Source of the DNA: JAWKSY01 sp041402125
GTDB taxonomy: Bacteria; Planctomycetota; GCA-002687715; DRQF01
DNA length: 64,000 nucleotides
NCBI GenBank assembly: GCA_041402125.1
Contig: JAWKSY010000010.1
Span: 62,001-126,000 of the forward strand
Reading direction: 5' to 3'
Shown: positions 34,620 through 44,215 of the stretch, piece after piece
Numbering within the stretch: position 1 is the first letter of the stretch
Layout: every line of letters begins with the position of its first letter
The notes under the pieces: generated by a model
Database searches by the model: none
Told to the model about the DNA's origin: nothing
What the model saw: only the letters and a program-made list of their open reading frames with translations
Translations under genes and position numbers: made by a program

Positions 34620-36728
34620 TCAGGGGATGTCGAGATCGACCTGGAGGTCGTCGCCGTCCGCGATGAGCGGCTCCCGTCGCCCCGGCCCGTTTCCGGGGAG
34701 GATCGCGCCGAGGTCGAAGCCCGCCCCCTCCGCCGAGGGCCGCGCCGCGGTCAGGCGATAGCGCCCCGGTCGGACGTGAAGGAACTCGTAGGCCCCCGCG
34801 ATGCCGGTCTGCGCCTCGTAGGTCTCGCCGTTCTCGATCTCGAGGCTTCGCAGGCGCACGATGACGCCTTCCGCCTGTCGCCCCTCGGGATCGGTGATGA
34901 CGCCGTGCAGACGCCCGCCGCGGTAGATCTCGATCTTGCCCGCGTCGGCCTCGCCCCCCTCCTCCACCAGCCAGGCCCGATCGCTGTCGATCGCGGCGTA
35001 GCCGGCCGCCTCGACCCGGAGGCGGTAGTTCGCGGGCAAGAGGTGCGGGACGACGGCGACGCCCTGGGCGTCGGCGGCCACGACCGTCCCGCCCACCTGG
35101 TTGCGTCGCCGGAAGATCTCGATGATCGACTCGGCCTCCGAGGAGAGTCCGTAGTCGGCGTAGGCGATCACGCGGGCCCCGGGGACGGGGCGCCCTGCCG
35201 TGTCCACGATGCGGGCCCGGAGCGTGCCGCCCTGCTTGACGCGGATCTCGACGCCGTCGACGCGGACGCGCTCCTCCGTCGCCACGCGCTGCGCGACGTC
35301 GATGCGGACCGAGCCGCCGGCGAATCCCGGCGCGAGCGCGAAGAGCCAGACCGGACCGGTCTGACCGTCGAGGATCGGCGAGGAGAACTCGAACCGCCCC
35401 TCCTCGTCCTGGAAGCGCCGGGTGTTGCGCACCGAACGCGAGACGAGGGTGTCGCGGTTGCTGATCGCGATCTCGAAGGCCTTCACCGGCAGACCGGTCC
35501 GGTCGTCGACGACGCGTCCGACGACGACGGCGGCCGGCAGGAGCATGAGGTCGACGTCCCGGTCGCCCGCGTTCGCGTTGAGCATCGAGTAGCCGCGGCG
35601 GATGATCTTCGCGTCGCGGCCCTCGCCCTCCTGCCGGATCACGGTGCCGGTGCGGTAGCCCGTCTTCTCGGCGCGCACGGTGTAGAAGCCCTCGACGAGA
35701 CCGCCGAGCACGTATCGACCCAGTTCGTCGGTCTTCACCGGCGGAAGGTGGCGGTGGCGCGCGCCGCTCGCGAGGGGCTGGAAGCGCGCCGAGACGGTGG
35801 CGCCGACGATCCCGCGACCGTCGGGGTCGAGCACGCGACCGCGGATCTCGCGGCCCTCGGACAGGCGGAACTCGATGGGCAGGCGCGCGATCTCGGGACC
35901 GAGCTCGAGGTGCATCACGGCGTCGGTCGCCCAGCCCTCCTTCATCGCCACGATCCGCTTCGGACCGGGCGAGGCGTTGTCGATCGACCAGTTTCCGTCG
36001 GCGTCGGCGACCGCGCTCCGCTCGATCATCCGCTCGAAGTCGTCGGCCACCGCCAGCGTGTCGTAGAGGACGACGCGGGCCCCGGGGAGGGGCGATTCGC
36101 CGGGATCGCTCAGGACGCGCCCGAAGATCCGGAGCCCGGCCTGGAGCGTGATCTCGTAGCGCGCGCGGCGTCCGGGCAGGAGCGTGATCGGCGCGATGAC
36201 GGAGTCGCGGTAGCCTTCGTGCCGCACGAGGACGATGTAGGCGCCGTCGCCGCGCAGGTCCTCGAACCGCGCGAAGCCCTCGTGATCGCTCGCGCGGCCC
36301 GCGACCTCGTCCCCGCGGACGTGCTGGTTGATGCCGGGCGCGACGTCGTCGAAGACGGTGATCTCGGCGCCGCCGACCGGGAGCCCCTCGGGATCGCGGA
36401 CCAGGACGTCGATCCCGGCGAAGGCGACGCCGAAGGAATCGAGCCGGTCGATCGCGTCGTCGGAGGTCCCCGCGACGGGAGCCCCGCCGACGGGCGGGTT
36501 CGCCGGGGTCTCGACCCTCGGCCTCTCACCCTCGTCCGACGGCGTGCCCGTCGTGCGACGGGCGCCGGCGCCGCCGCCCTCGTCGGTCTCGACGAGGCCG
36601 GCGTCGAGGCCCGCGTCGTCGCTTCCGTCGAAGACGCCGAAGGCCCACAGACCGCCCAGGATCGCCCCGAGCGCGGCGACGAGGGCGACGATCAGGAGGA
36701 GGTCGGTGTTGCGTCCCTCGCCGGCCAT
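34620..36728 (-). CDS. Membrane-anchored carboxypeptidase-regulatory-like repeat protein A
   Basis: A 702-residue protein with one N-terminal TM helix (LLLIVALVAALGAILGGLWAFG, about residues 10-31), a disordered Glu/Gly/Thr linker, and about six to seven beta-sandwich units. Each unit has a pattern such as GRVLDPDGRGIVGATVSARF or GVITDPEGRQAEGVIVRLRS (carboxypeptidase-D regulatory-like, transthyretin fold). The units sit outside the membrane and may bind cell-surface polymers. The gene begins one base past the stop of its paralogue upstream, so the two are surely one transcript. A short GC-rich convergent gap separates it from yacG. Confidence 0.85.
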   Translation of the reverse strand: MAGEGRNTDLLLIVALVAALGAILGGLWAFGVFDGSDDAGLDAGLVETDEGGGAGARRTTGTPSDEGERPRVETPANPPVGGAPVAGTSDDAIDRLDSFGVAFAGIDVLVRDPEGLPVGGAEITVFDDVAPGINQHVRGDEVAGRASDHEGFARFEDLRGDGAYIVLVRHEGYRDSVIAPITLLPGRRARYEITLQAGLRIFGRVLSDPGESPLPGARVVLYDTLAVADDFERMIERSAVADADGNWSIDNASPGPKRIVAMKEGWATDAVMHLELGPEIARLPIEFRLSEGREIRGRVLDPDGRGIVGATVSARFQPLASGARHRHLPPVKTDELGRYVLGGLVEGFYTVRAEKTGYRTGTVIRQEGEGRDAKIIRRGYSMLNANAGDRDVDLMLLPAAVVVGRVVDDRTGLPVKAFEIAISNRDTLVSRSVRNTRRFQDEEGRFEFSSPILDGQTGPVWLFALAPGFAGGSVRIDVAQRVATEERVRVDGVEIRVKQGGTLRARIVDTAGRPVPGARVIAYADYGLSSEAESIIEIFRRRNQVGGTVVAADAQGVAVVPHLLPANYRLRVEAAGYAAIDSDRAWLVEEGGEADAGKIEIYRGGRLHGVITDPEGRQAEGVIVRLRSLEIENGETYEAQTGIAGAYEFLHVRPGRYRLTAARPSAEGAGFDLGAILPGNGPGRREPLIADGDDLQVDLDIP

Positions 36729-36729
36729 C

Positions 36730-38718
36730 TCAGTCGAGTCGGACCTGGGCCGTGTCGCCGTCGCCGACGATGATCTCCTGGCGGTTCCGCCGCGCGATGA
36801 TGTCGGCGAGGAAGTTCCCCGGCTCGCCGCCGCGCTCGGTCACGTCCACGAAGTAGATCCCCGGCTGCACGTTGGTGACGCGGAAGTTGCCGTCGGCGTC
36901 CGAGCGGGCCTCGTAGCTCTCGCCCGTCCCGCCGGTGCCGAAGCCCGCCTTGGGCGAGATCCGCACGAGACAGTTCGCGCCCGACTTGCCGTCCCGCTCG
37001 GCGACGACGCCCACGATGGTGGCGCCGCGGAGCATGACGAGCTTGGGGAGTTCGGCCTCGCCGGTGCCGGCGAAGGCCGTCGCGCGCTCGTGCACGCTGA
37101 CCGAGAAGTCGGAATGCGTCGCGCGCACGACGAAGGCGCCGCGCTGGACGAGCTCGAAGCGGTAGCGGCCCTCGCCGTCGGTCCGGGAGACCCGCTTCGC
37201 CCGCTTCATGTTCCCGGTGAGCATCTTGACGAAGGGGACCGCCTGGCCGCCGTCGGGAAGGTCCAGTTCAGGCAGCAGCTCGACGCTCGCGCCCGCGACG
37301 GCCTTGCCGTCGGAGTCGACGACCTTGCCGACGACGACGCCGCCCTTCACGAGGCGGATCTCGACGCCCTCGATGTCGTTGGAGCCGTCACCCTGCAGCA
37401 GCGCCGAACTCGTCCAGGCGTAGCCGGGAGAGACCGCGTGGATGTAGAAGTCGCCCTTCGCGGTGGCGTCGCCGTACTCGAAGGTCCCGTCCTCCGACTT
37501 GAAGAACTGGAGCTGCTGCGAGGGCGTGAAGACGACCTCCGGCTGCCGACCGATGGTCAGCTTGAACTTCTCGACGGGCTCGCCCGTCTCGGCGTCGAGC
37601 ACGCGCCCGCGCACGACCGCGGTGCGACGCATCTGGATGCGCACCGGATCGGGGCCGGTGTTCGCGGCCGAGCGGCGGACCATCTGGTAGCCCGTCCGGA
37701 TGACGGTGAGCCGGTAGGCGCCTTCCTTGACGCCCAGGAAGGCGAAGCGGCCGTCCTCGCCGGACTTGACCGGCGGGTAGTTCCCGAGCACGACGTTGCG
37801 GTCGGGACGACGGTTCATCGGCTCGGCGGAGATGATCGCGTCGGCGATCGGAGCTCCGGCCTCGTCCTCCACGATGCCGACCAGGACGACGCCCAGCCCG
37901 AGACGGAAGGTCAGGTACTCGGCGCCGGAGTCGGGATTCAGGAAGACGCTCGGCTGCGTCACCGTGGCGTAGCCGTCCTTCCAGGCCGTCACCTGCTTGT
38001 AGCCCGGGTTGATGTGCGGGAACTCGAACTTGCCGTCGGGTCCGGTCTTGAGCTCGCGCTCGATCTGCTCCGTCGGGTCGAGCGCCCGCGCCTGCTGATC
38101 GACGACGAGGACCGTCGCGCCCTCGAGCGGGTTGCCGCCGTCGTCGAGCACCTCACCCCGGAGCGCGACGCCCTTCTCGAGCCCGATCACGACGTCGACG
38201 GTCTGCTTCTCGTCGATCGAGATCGCGCCCTTCGACGCCGAGGCGAAGTTCTCGTGCTCGGCGCGCACCATGTAACTCAGACCGGCCACGAGCCCGCGGA
38301 AGAAGAAGGCGCCGGCGTCGTCGGTCTCGACGCTGCCGACGAACTTGCCCTGGAGGGGGATCGTCGCGATGTCGGACTTGTCCTCGAAAAGGATCACGAC
38401 GGCCTTGCCGACGGTCTTGCCGGCGGGGTCGCGGACGACGCCGCGGATTCCGGTGTCCTCCTCGCCGACCTGGGTCGTGGCGACCTCGCTCGGTCCCTCG
38501 CGGCGGCGGCTCGTGTTGCCGGGGATCGGGACCAGCGTCTCGCCGGTGCCCGTGTTCCGCTTCACCTTCGCCGCCTCGTCGATCTCGGCCTCGATGAAGC
38601 TCTCGTCGGCGGGAACGAAGCCCGTCTGCGTGTCCCGGCCGAGGATGTAGAAGACGGCGATTCCGGCGACGGCGAGGACCGCGGCCAGGATGATCAGGAT
38701 GATCGTGTCTTTGCTCAT
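36730..38718 (-). CDS. Membrane-anchored carboxypeptidase-regulatory-like repeat protein B
   Basis: A 662-residue paralogue of the next gene with the same plan: an N-terminal TM helix (TIILIILAAVLAVAGIAVFYI), a disordered stretch, then six or so units with GVVRDPAGKTVGKAVVILF, GEVLDDGGNPLEGATVLVV, GRVLDAETGEPVEKFKL and GKVVDSDGKAVAGASVELL openings. Such repeats are probably cell-surface structural or binding domains (inference). It is the first gene of the two-gene unit; only one base separates it from the downstream gene. The shared N-terminal anchor and repeat layout suggest a tandem duplication. Confidence 0.85.
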   Translation of the reverse strand: MSKDTIILIILAAVLAVAGIAVFYILGRDTQTGFVPADESFIEAEIDEAAKVKRNTGTGETLVPIPGNTSRRREGPSEVATTQVGEEDTGIRGVVRDPAGKTVGKAVVILFEDKSDIATIPLQGKFVGSVETDDAGAFFFRGLVAGLSYMVRAEHENFASASKGAISIDEKQTVDVVIGLEKGVALRGEVLDDGGNPLEGATVLVVDQQARALDPTEQIERELKTGPDGKFEFPHINPGYKQVTAWKDGYATVTQPSVFLNPDSGAEYLTFRLGLGVVLVGIVEDEAGAPIADAIISAEPMNRRPDRNVVLGNYPPVKSGEDGRFAFLGVKEGAYRLTVIRTGYQMVRRSAANTGPDPVRIQMRRTAVVRGRVLDAETGEPVEKFKLTIGRQPEVVFTPSQQLQFFKSEDGTFEYGDATAKGDFYIHAVSPGYAWTSSALLQGDGSNDIEGVEIRLVKGGVVVGKVVDSDGKAVAGASVELLPELDLPDGGQAVPFVKMLTGNMKRAKRVSRTDGEGRYRFELVQRGAFVVRATHSDFSVSVHERATAFAGTGEAELPKLVMLRGATIVGVVAERDGKSGANCLVRISPKAGFGTGGTGESYEARSDADGNFRVTNVQPGIYFVDVTERGGEPGNFLADIIARRNRQEIIVGDGDTAQVRLD

Positions 38719-38967
38719 CTCACTCCTCGCGGGCCGGGATCCGTCGTTCCCGGATGCGAGACTCCGATTCGTCCGAGTTGCGGGCCGCCGAGGACCCGGG
38801 ATTCCAGTTCTGGGGCGACCGGGGCCCCCCGTCCGGCGGGGTCGGCCGGCCGGGAGTCGTCCCGCCGGCCGCGCGCCTTCCTTATCGGCTTGCTACGATA
38901 GCGTTGCGGCAAGCGGGTCCCAAAGTCGACCCGTCGAACGAGGCTCCGGGAACCCTGGGTATTGACG

Positions 38968-41226
38968 ATGCAGCGAGCTCGCGTCTTCCCGATCCCCGAA
39001 AAACCGACGCCAAGCGACGCCCTCACGGCGACTTGCGGATGCGCGAGGACCCTCGTCGCGCTCGTCTTCCTCCTCGGTGGCCCGGTTTTCTCCCAATCGA
39101 CGGGCGAATCCGGACCGGGTGTTCCCCCGCCCTGGTGCGCCGTGGCCTGGCTCGACGGCGGTCCCCCGCCCTCCGAGGCCCTGTTCGCCGCCCTCCGCGA
39201 GCTGGGGATCGCGGGCACGAACGTCGCCGGCACCGCCTCGCCCGCCGAGCAGGCGCGCCACGGCATCCCCTACTACGTCGATCACGTCGCGGGGAAGGGC
39301 GACCTCTTCCTCGACGAGGAGGCCTGGCGCGGCGCCTTCGAAGGTTACGCCCGCACGCGCGAGGAGCGCTTCCTCGTCCGCCCGCGGTCCCTCGCGGACC
39401 CGGCGGTCGTGACGCGGATGAACGAGCGGATGGACGCGGTCCTCGCCTCCGCCCTCGCGGGTCGCCCCTTCGCCCTCGCCCTCGACGACGAGATCTCCCT
39501 GCAGCGACGCAGCAACGCCTTCGACTTCGACCGTTCGCCCGCGCTCGTCGCCGCCTGGCGCGAGGACCTCGGCCGGCGGCATCGCAAGCGCATCGAGGAC
39601 CTGAAGCGCGCCTGGTCGCAGCCCGATCTCCCGCCCTTCGACCAGCTCGAGCCGCCGACGACGGCCGCGACTCGCGAACGGGCCGCGACGACGCCCCTCG
39701 GGAGCTGGTCCTTCGCGGCCTGGAACGACTGGCGGGCCTTCCAGGACGACCGCTTCTGCGACGTCGTGCTCGCGCTCGCCGAACGCGCGCGCGAGCGGTC
39801 CGGCGGCCTCCCGACCGGATTCACCGGAGGCGGCGCCCCCTCTCCCTTCAGCGGACTGGACTGGTGGAGACTCGCGCGCGCCTGTCGCTTCCTCGAGCCC
39901 TACGACGACGGGGGCACGCGCGCGCTCGTGGGGAGCTGGGCCGACCCGTCCTCCCTCCTCTTCCACACCCTGTTCCGCGACCCCGTCGACCTCCGCCGCG
40001 ACGTCCACGAGATCTGGGAGTACGCGCTCCGCGGCGACGCGGGGCTCGTGGTCTGGTCCCTGACCGAGCTCTTCGTCGACGGAGACCTCGAGCGCCCCAG
40101 CGACTTCGCCCGCGCCATCGCGCCGACGCTGCGGGAGCTCTCGAGCGATTCCCTGGCGGATTTCCGCCGCGCCCGCCCGCGCGAGCCGCGCATCGCGATC
40201 CTCGAATCGCGCGCGTCCGTGCGGGCCCACTGGCTGCTCGACAGCCGCGGCGACGGCGGGAGCTGGATCCGTCGGACCTCGTCCTGGGAGCGCGAGAACA
40301 GCACCGCGAATCGCAATCGCGAGGCCTGGCAGAAGATGCTCGAGGACCTCCACCTCGACTATCGCCACGTCGACACGCGCGATCTCGTCGCGGGGCTGCC
40401 CGAAGCGATCGAGGTCCTCGTCCTGCCGCGCTGCATCGCCCTCTCGGAGGCCGAGCGCGTGGCCATCAGCGCGTTCGCGAGAGAACACGTCGTCATCGCC
40501 GACGCCCAGCCGGCGATCCTCGACGGATCCCTCGTCGCCTATCCGGTCTCGGGGCTCGATCTCCTGTTCGGCGTGCGCCGCGCCGGCTGGGAGGCGGCCC
40601 TGCAGGGGGTCCGGGCCGCGCGCCCCGCTCCCCTCACCCGACCCGGACTGCACGTCGCCGAGCCGGGTCTCCTGATCCAGCCGCTGGTCGCGGGCGCGGC
40701 CGCGGCCGACGCGGCGCGCGCCGCGCTCGAGATCGACGGGACTCCGGTGCTCATCGAGCGACGCATCGGCGCCGGCCCGGCGCGCGACCGCAAGGGCCTC
40801 GCCATCTACCTCAACCTCCTGCTCCTCGACTCGCTCGACCGCCGCTGCGGCGGGGACGAGGACGCTGATCCGCCCCGCGACGAGCTGCGTGAACACCTCC
40901 GCGCGATCTTCCGCCGACGGGGTCTCCTGCCCGCGGTGCGCTTCGACGGACCGACGCCCTTCCCCGTGCGCGTCTTCGAACGCGAGTTCGAGGGACGTCG
41001 CTTCCTCGCCTTCCACGCGAACGGACTCACGAGCACCGTGCCGTCGCGCTACGCGAAGGCCGCTTCGAAACTCACGGTGCGCTTCGACGCGCCGGTGCGT
41101 CTGCGCGCGCTGCGCGGCGACGTCGCGCGCGAGGCGAGCGATGCGAACTGGCGTCACGCGTTGACGCTCGATCCCTTCGAGCCGACGATCGTCGAGGTGA
41201 TCGTCGACAACGTCCCGAATCGGTAA
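38968..41226 (+). CDS. Secreted glycoside-hydrolase-like protein
   Basis: A 752-residue protein starting at ATG 38968 (a TTG two codons earlier is also open). The N-terminus has a signal-like stretch (TLVALVFLLGGPVFSQ). Beta-galactosidase-like (GH42/trimerisation) features are possible: an alpha/beta-barrel start (CAVAWLDGGPPPSEALFAAL), PFALALDDEISLQ, SFAAWNDWRAFQDDRFCDVV, CRFLEPYDDGG, and a later glutamine-amidotransferase-like region (EVLVLPRCIALSEAERVAI). The final part is beta-rich (RYAKAASKLTVRFDAPVRLRAL). I am confident that it is a large secreted barrel enzyme or relative, not about the substrate. It is divergent from the repeat-protein pair, with a 249-base gap in which I see no clear promoter. 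Confidence 0.6.
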   Translation: MQRARVFPIPEKPTPSDALTATCGCARTLVALVFLLGGPVFSQSTGESGPGVPPPWCAVAWLDGGPPPSEALFAALRELGIAGTNVAGTASPAEQARHGIPYYVDHVAGKGDLFLDEEAWRGAFEGYARTREERFLVRPRSLADPAVVTRMNERMDAVLASALAGRPFALALDDEISLQRRSNAFDFDRSPALVAAWREDLGRRHRKRIEDLKRAWSQPDLPPFDQLEPPTTAATRERAATTPLGSWSFAAWNDWRAFQDDRFCDVVLALAERARERSGGLPTGFTGGGAPSPFSGLDWWRLARACRFLEPYDDGGTRALVGSWADPSSLLFHTLFRDPVDLRRDVHEIWEYALRGDAGLVVWSLTELFVDGDLERPSDFARAIAPTLRELSSDSLADFRRARPREPRIAILESRASVRAHWLLDSRGDGGSWIRRTSSWERENSTANRNREAWQKMLEDLHLDYRHVDTRDLVAGLPEAIEVLVLPRCIALSEAERVAISAFAREHVVIADAQPAILDGSLVAYPVSGLDLLFGVRRAGWEAALQGVRAARPAPLTRPGLHVAEPGLLIQPLVAGAAAADAARAALEIDGTPVLIERRIGAGPARDRKGLAIYLNLLLLDSLDRRCGGDEDADPPRDELREHLRAIFRRRGLLPAVRFDGPTPFPVRVFEREFEGRRFLAFHANGLTSTVPSRYAKAASKLTVRFDAPVRLRALRGDVAREASDANWRHALTLDPFEPTIVEVIVDNVPNR

Positions 41227-41549
41227 CGATTGACCCCGTCGCGACGCCGGCGGAGCCCTTCTCCCCTCATCCGTCAAGCTCTTTCGGGACGAACCGGGCC
41301 GAGCGGCGCGCTCGGGGCCGAACGAGAATCTCGGGGCCCCAAAAAAGAGATTCCGCCGGGGCCGCGACCCGTCCCAAGTCGAACTTGGCCAAGGGGATCA
41401 AGCCTTCGTCGGTCGCCGGCGGGCGCCCGTCTCCCCCCGGGTTTCCCACTTTCACCCATGAATCATAACCCCATGAAAAACATGGATTTGAGTTCTGTTT
41501 CAGTGGAACTTGCCACGCGGTCGACAGAAGGACCAGCGACGGAGAGCGG
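41227..41549. other. Structured non-coding region after the secreted barrel gene
   Basis: First part of the 841-base gap 41227-42067. It holds a perfect 7-bp hairpin CCGAGCG-GCG-CGCTCGG (41299-41315) and an inverted repeat GAATCTC / GAGATTC (41326-41353) whose loop contains GGGGCCCC and six A residues. These could end the upstream message. Around 41455-41515 is a rare AT-rich patch with CCATG-AAAAA-CATGG. I see no credible gene. Confidence 0.5.
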
Positions 41550-41578
41550 TTGACCCACCCCGAGGGCGCCCCTATAAT
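41550..41578 (+). promoter_or_regulatory. Near-consensus sigma-70 promoter
   Basis: -35 TTGACC (41550-41555), a 17-base spacer, -10 TATAAT (41573-41578). This is the best promoter match seen in the window and lies just after an AT-rich patch. Transcription should begin near 41585. Confidence 0.85.
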
Positions 41579-41584
41579 CCGCCC

Positions 41585-41837
41585 GTACCCGACCGGCACC
41601 GCCGCGAAGGGTGTCCGACCCGGCTTCCCGACGCCGAATCCGCCCCGAACCGAGCCCGACGCGGGCGCCTGGCGAGCGGAAACGATACGGAAACCGAGTC
41701 GCGAGTCAGAATGACGTGAAAGCGTTACCTGACCGTAACAATCGAATATCGGACAAGGCGGAGATGGTCCCGTAAGCCTCTTCTCGTCCGAGCCAAAACC
41801 CCCGGAAGCTTGCCAGTTCCCCCGGGGGTTTTCTTTT
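41585..41837 (+). ncRNA. Probable small non-coding RNA or leader, about 250 nt
   Basis: A unit bounded by a near-consensus promoter (41550-41578) and a T-tailed terminator (41795-41837), with no convincing reading frame. Internal pairing includes GTTAC-CTGACC-GTAAC near 41724, and a nested hairpin: TCGGAC (41749-41754) pairs with GTCCGA (41786-41791), and inside it AGGC (41756-41759) pairs with GCCT (41776-41779). The loop carries GATGGTCCCGTAAGC. It has no RNase P, tmRNA or SRP signature that I can recognise. It could be a trans-acting sRNA, a 6S-like RNA, or an attenuated leader of the M28 peptidase gene starting 231 bases later. Confidence 0.6.
41795..41837 (+). terminator. Strong intrinsic terminator
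   Basis: The 11-bp stem AAAACCCCCGG / CCGGGGGTTTT (41795-41805, 41822-41832) has a 16-base loop and ends in TTTTCTTTT. It is the natural end of the 41585 transcript and could also work on the other strand. Confidence 0.9.
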
Positions 41838-42067
41838 GCCCCGAGCCGGGCGCCAGGACACAACCCCATATCAGTCATGGACTTGGGCTCGGAAGCCCGG
41901 TGCCGCCGCGCCGGACGCGATGTCCCTCGGCCCGCTCACGATTCGGGGACGATTCCGGCGTCGCGATCGTCCGAGGTTCGGGGAAGGACCGCGCCCCGTC
42001 CTTCCGGGGGGCCGGACGGGCCCTCCTTCCCGGCCCGATCGCGGCGGGAGGGGAGCTGGGAGTACCG

Positions 42068-44215
42068 ATGACGCAACGACTTGGGATCATCACCGTCCTG
42101 ATCGCCGCCTTCGGGATCGCGGCCTGCGCCGGAACCGGAGGCGGAGACGCCCCGCCCGCCGACGCCGACGGGGCGGCCGCGGAGGTCCCGGCCCCGGCCG
42201 AGACGACGCCCCGTCCCGCGGCCGGACCGCCGACCGGCTTCGCGACCGCCGAGACCGAGAACCGCCTCGCCGCCGAATCGGCGCTTGCGGGCTCGGTCCG
42301 CGCCGCGAGCCTCGCCGACCATCTCCGCCAGCTCGCCCGCGAGCCCCACCCCCCGGGCAGCGCCCGCAACGCCGGCCTGGGTCGCTGGGTCGCCGAGACT
42401 CTCGAGTCCTGGGGCTACGTCGTGGAGACCGCCCGCTACGAGGTCCTCGCGCCGACCCCGGTGTCGATCTCGCTGGAGCTGACGAGCCCCCACGCCTTCC
42501 AGGCCCTCCTCCGCGAGCCGCCCCTCGAGGGCGACTTCGACACGACCCACGCGGAGATCCTCCCGCCCTTCAACGCCTTCTCGGCGAGCGGAGACGTCGA
42601 GGCCCAGCTCGTCTACGCGAACTACGGGCGCCGCGAGGACTTCGAGGCTCTCGAGGCGCAGGGCGTCACCGTCGCGGGACGGATCGTCATCGCCCGACTC
42701 GGCGAGAGCTACCGCGGCTCCAAGGCGCGCCTCGCGGAACAGCGGGGCGCGGCGGGCCTCCTGCTCTACTCCGATCCGGCGGACGACGGCTTCGCGCGCG
42801 GCGAGGTCCTGCCGCGCGGACGCTTCCGCCCCGAGACGGGCGCCGCGCGCGGCACCGTGCTCTACGGATTCCTGCGACCGGGCGATCCCGGCACGCCGGG
42901 CCGCCCCAGCGTGCCCGGGGCCGAGCAGGCGACCTTCGGCGAGATGGACACCTTGCCGCGCATTCCCGTCGTGACGCTGTCCTTCGCGGATGCGCGCCCC
43001 TTCCTCGAGGGCCTCGGCGGCGACGTCGTGCCCGAGGGCTGGCGCGGCGCCGGTCCCTTCACCTACCACCTCGGCGGCGACGGCCGCGCGATCGCGCACC
43101 TCGTCGTCGAGATGGACGACCGCCTGCGCCCCATCTCGAACGTCGTGGCGACGCTTCCCGGCGGCGAGCTCGCGGACGAGGAGATCCTCGTCACCTGCCA
43201 CCGCGACGCCTGGACGCACGGAGCGGTCGATCCCGGCAGCGGCCACGCCGTCCTGCTCGAGGTCGCGCGGGTCTTCGCCGAGGCCGCGCGGAGCGGCGCC
43301 CCGCCGCGCCGGACGGTGCGCTTCGTCTCCTTCGACGGTGAGGAGCTCGGGCTCGTCGGCTCCACCGAATGGATGGAGGAGCACGCCGACGAGCTCTCGG
43401 CGCGGACCGTCCTCGTGATCGATCTCGACGCCGCCGTCAGCGGGGATCGCTTCGAGCTCGACGGCGTGCCGGGCTGGCGTCCCTTCGCGGAGAGCGTCCT
43501 CGCGCTCGCGCCGCGCGGGGAATCACCCGGCGCCCTCGCCTTCGGGCCGCCGCGACACGACGCCGATCACGCGCCCTTTCTCGGCCACCTCGGGATCTCG
43601 ACGATGCAGATCGGGAGCCGCGGCCGGCAGGGTCTCACGCACTCGCGCTACGACACCTTCTCCGCCCTGCGACGCGCGATCGATCCCGACTTCTCGCGCC
43701 ACGCCCGGGTCGCCCGCTTCGCGGCCCGTTTCCTCCACCGGGCCGCGAATGCGCGCCTCCTGCCGGTGGACTTCGCCGCCTACGCCCGCAACATCGCGGC
43801 GCAGATCGCCGCCCTCGAGTCCGCGCGTCCCGAGCTCGATCTCTCCGGACTGCGCGAGCTCGTCGATCGCGCGGCCCTCGCCGGCGATCGCATCGAGGCG
43901 GCGCGGACAGTGCTCCTCGAGCGGAAGCTGGACGCCGAGCTCGCGCTCGCCCTCGACCGGCAGATGATCGGCGTCGAGCGCGCTCTCCTCCTCGAGGGGG
44001 GACTCCCCGGCCGACCGTTCTACCGGCACGCGCTCTACGCGCCCCACCCCGACCTCGGCTACGAGGGCGTTCCGCTGCCCTCGCTCTCGGAGGCTCTCGA
44101 GCGGGGGCGCGAGGGCGCGCAGCGCGAAGGGGCGCGACTGGCCGGCGTCTTCGCGGAGTTCGCGCGCCGCGTCGAGACGCTGGCGACCCGGATGGAAGGG
44201 ATCGTGGCGCGATGA
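42068..44215 (+). CDS. M28-family zinc peptidase, lipoprotein
   Basis: A 715-residue peptidase related to glutamate carboxypeptidase II. It has a lipoprotein signal (GIITVLIAAFGIAAC, Cys20) and an Ala/Pro-rich linker. A PA-type domain follows (VTVAGRIVIARLGESYRGSKA, AEQRGAAGLLLYSDP), then the catalytic domain. The zinc ligands read out clearly: TCHRDAWTHGAVDPGSG (His, Asp), FDGEELGLVGSTEW (Glu-Glu), VIDLDAAVSG (Asp) and LTHSRYDTF (His), all present. The C-terminal helices form a dimerisation-like domain. I start at 42068, where the signal peptide begins; the open frame upstream is Arg/Pro-rich. It would trim extracellular peptides. The next gene overlaps by ATGA. Confidence 0.9.
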   Translation: MTQRLGIITVLIAAFGIAACAGTGGGDAPPADADGAAAEVPAPAETTPRPAAGPPTGFATAETENRLAAESALAGSVRAASLADHLRQLAREPHPPGSARNAGLGRWVAETLESWGYVVETARYEVLAPTPVSISLELTSPHAFQALLREPPLEGDFDTTHAEILPPFNAFSASGDVEAQLVYANYGRREDFEALEAQGVTVAGRIVIARLGESYRGSKARLAEQRGAAGLLLYSDPADDGFARGEVLPRGRFRPETGAARGTVLYGFLRPGDPGTPGRPSVPGAEQATFGEMDTLPRIPVVTLSFADARPFLEGLGGDVVPEGWRGAGPFTYHLGGDGRAIAHLVVEMDDRLRPISNVVATLPGGELADEEILVTCHRDAWTHGAVDPGSGHAVLLEVARVFAEAARSGAPPRRTVRFVSFDGEELGLVGSTEWMEEHADELSARTVLVIDLDAAVSGDRFELDGVPGWRPFAESVLALAPRGESPGALAFGPPRHDADHAPFLGHLGISTMQIGSRGRQGLTHSRYDTFSALRRAIDPDFSRHARVARFAARFLHRAANARLLPVDFAAYARNIAAQIAALESARPELDLSGLRELVDRAALAGDRIEAARTVLLERKLDAELALALDRQMIGVERALLLEGGLPGRPFYRHALYAPHPDLGYEGVPLPSLSEALERGREGAQREGARLAGVFAEFARRVETLATRMEGIVAR

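Noticed and set aside
41763..41777. Fluoride-type riboswitch suggested by GATGG
   Set aside because: The flanking GGCG/CGCC stem and the AAC-GC part of the consensus are absent, and no fluoride exporter gene follows.
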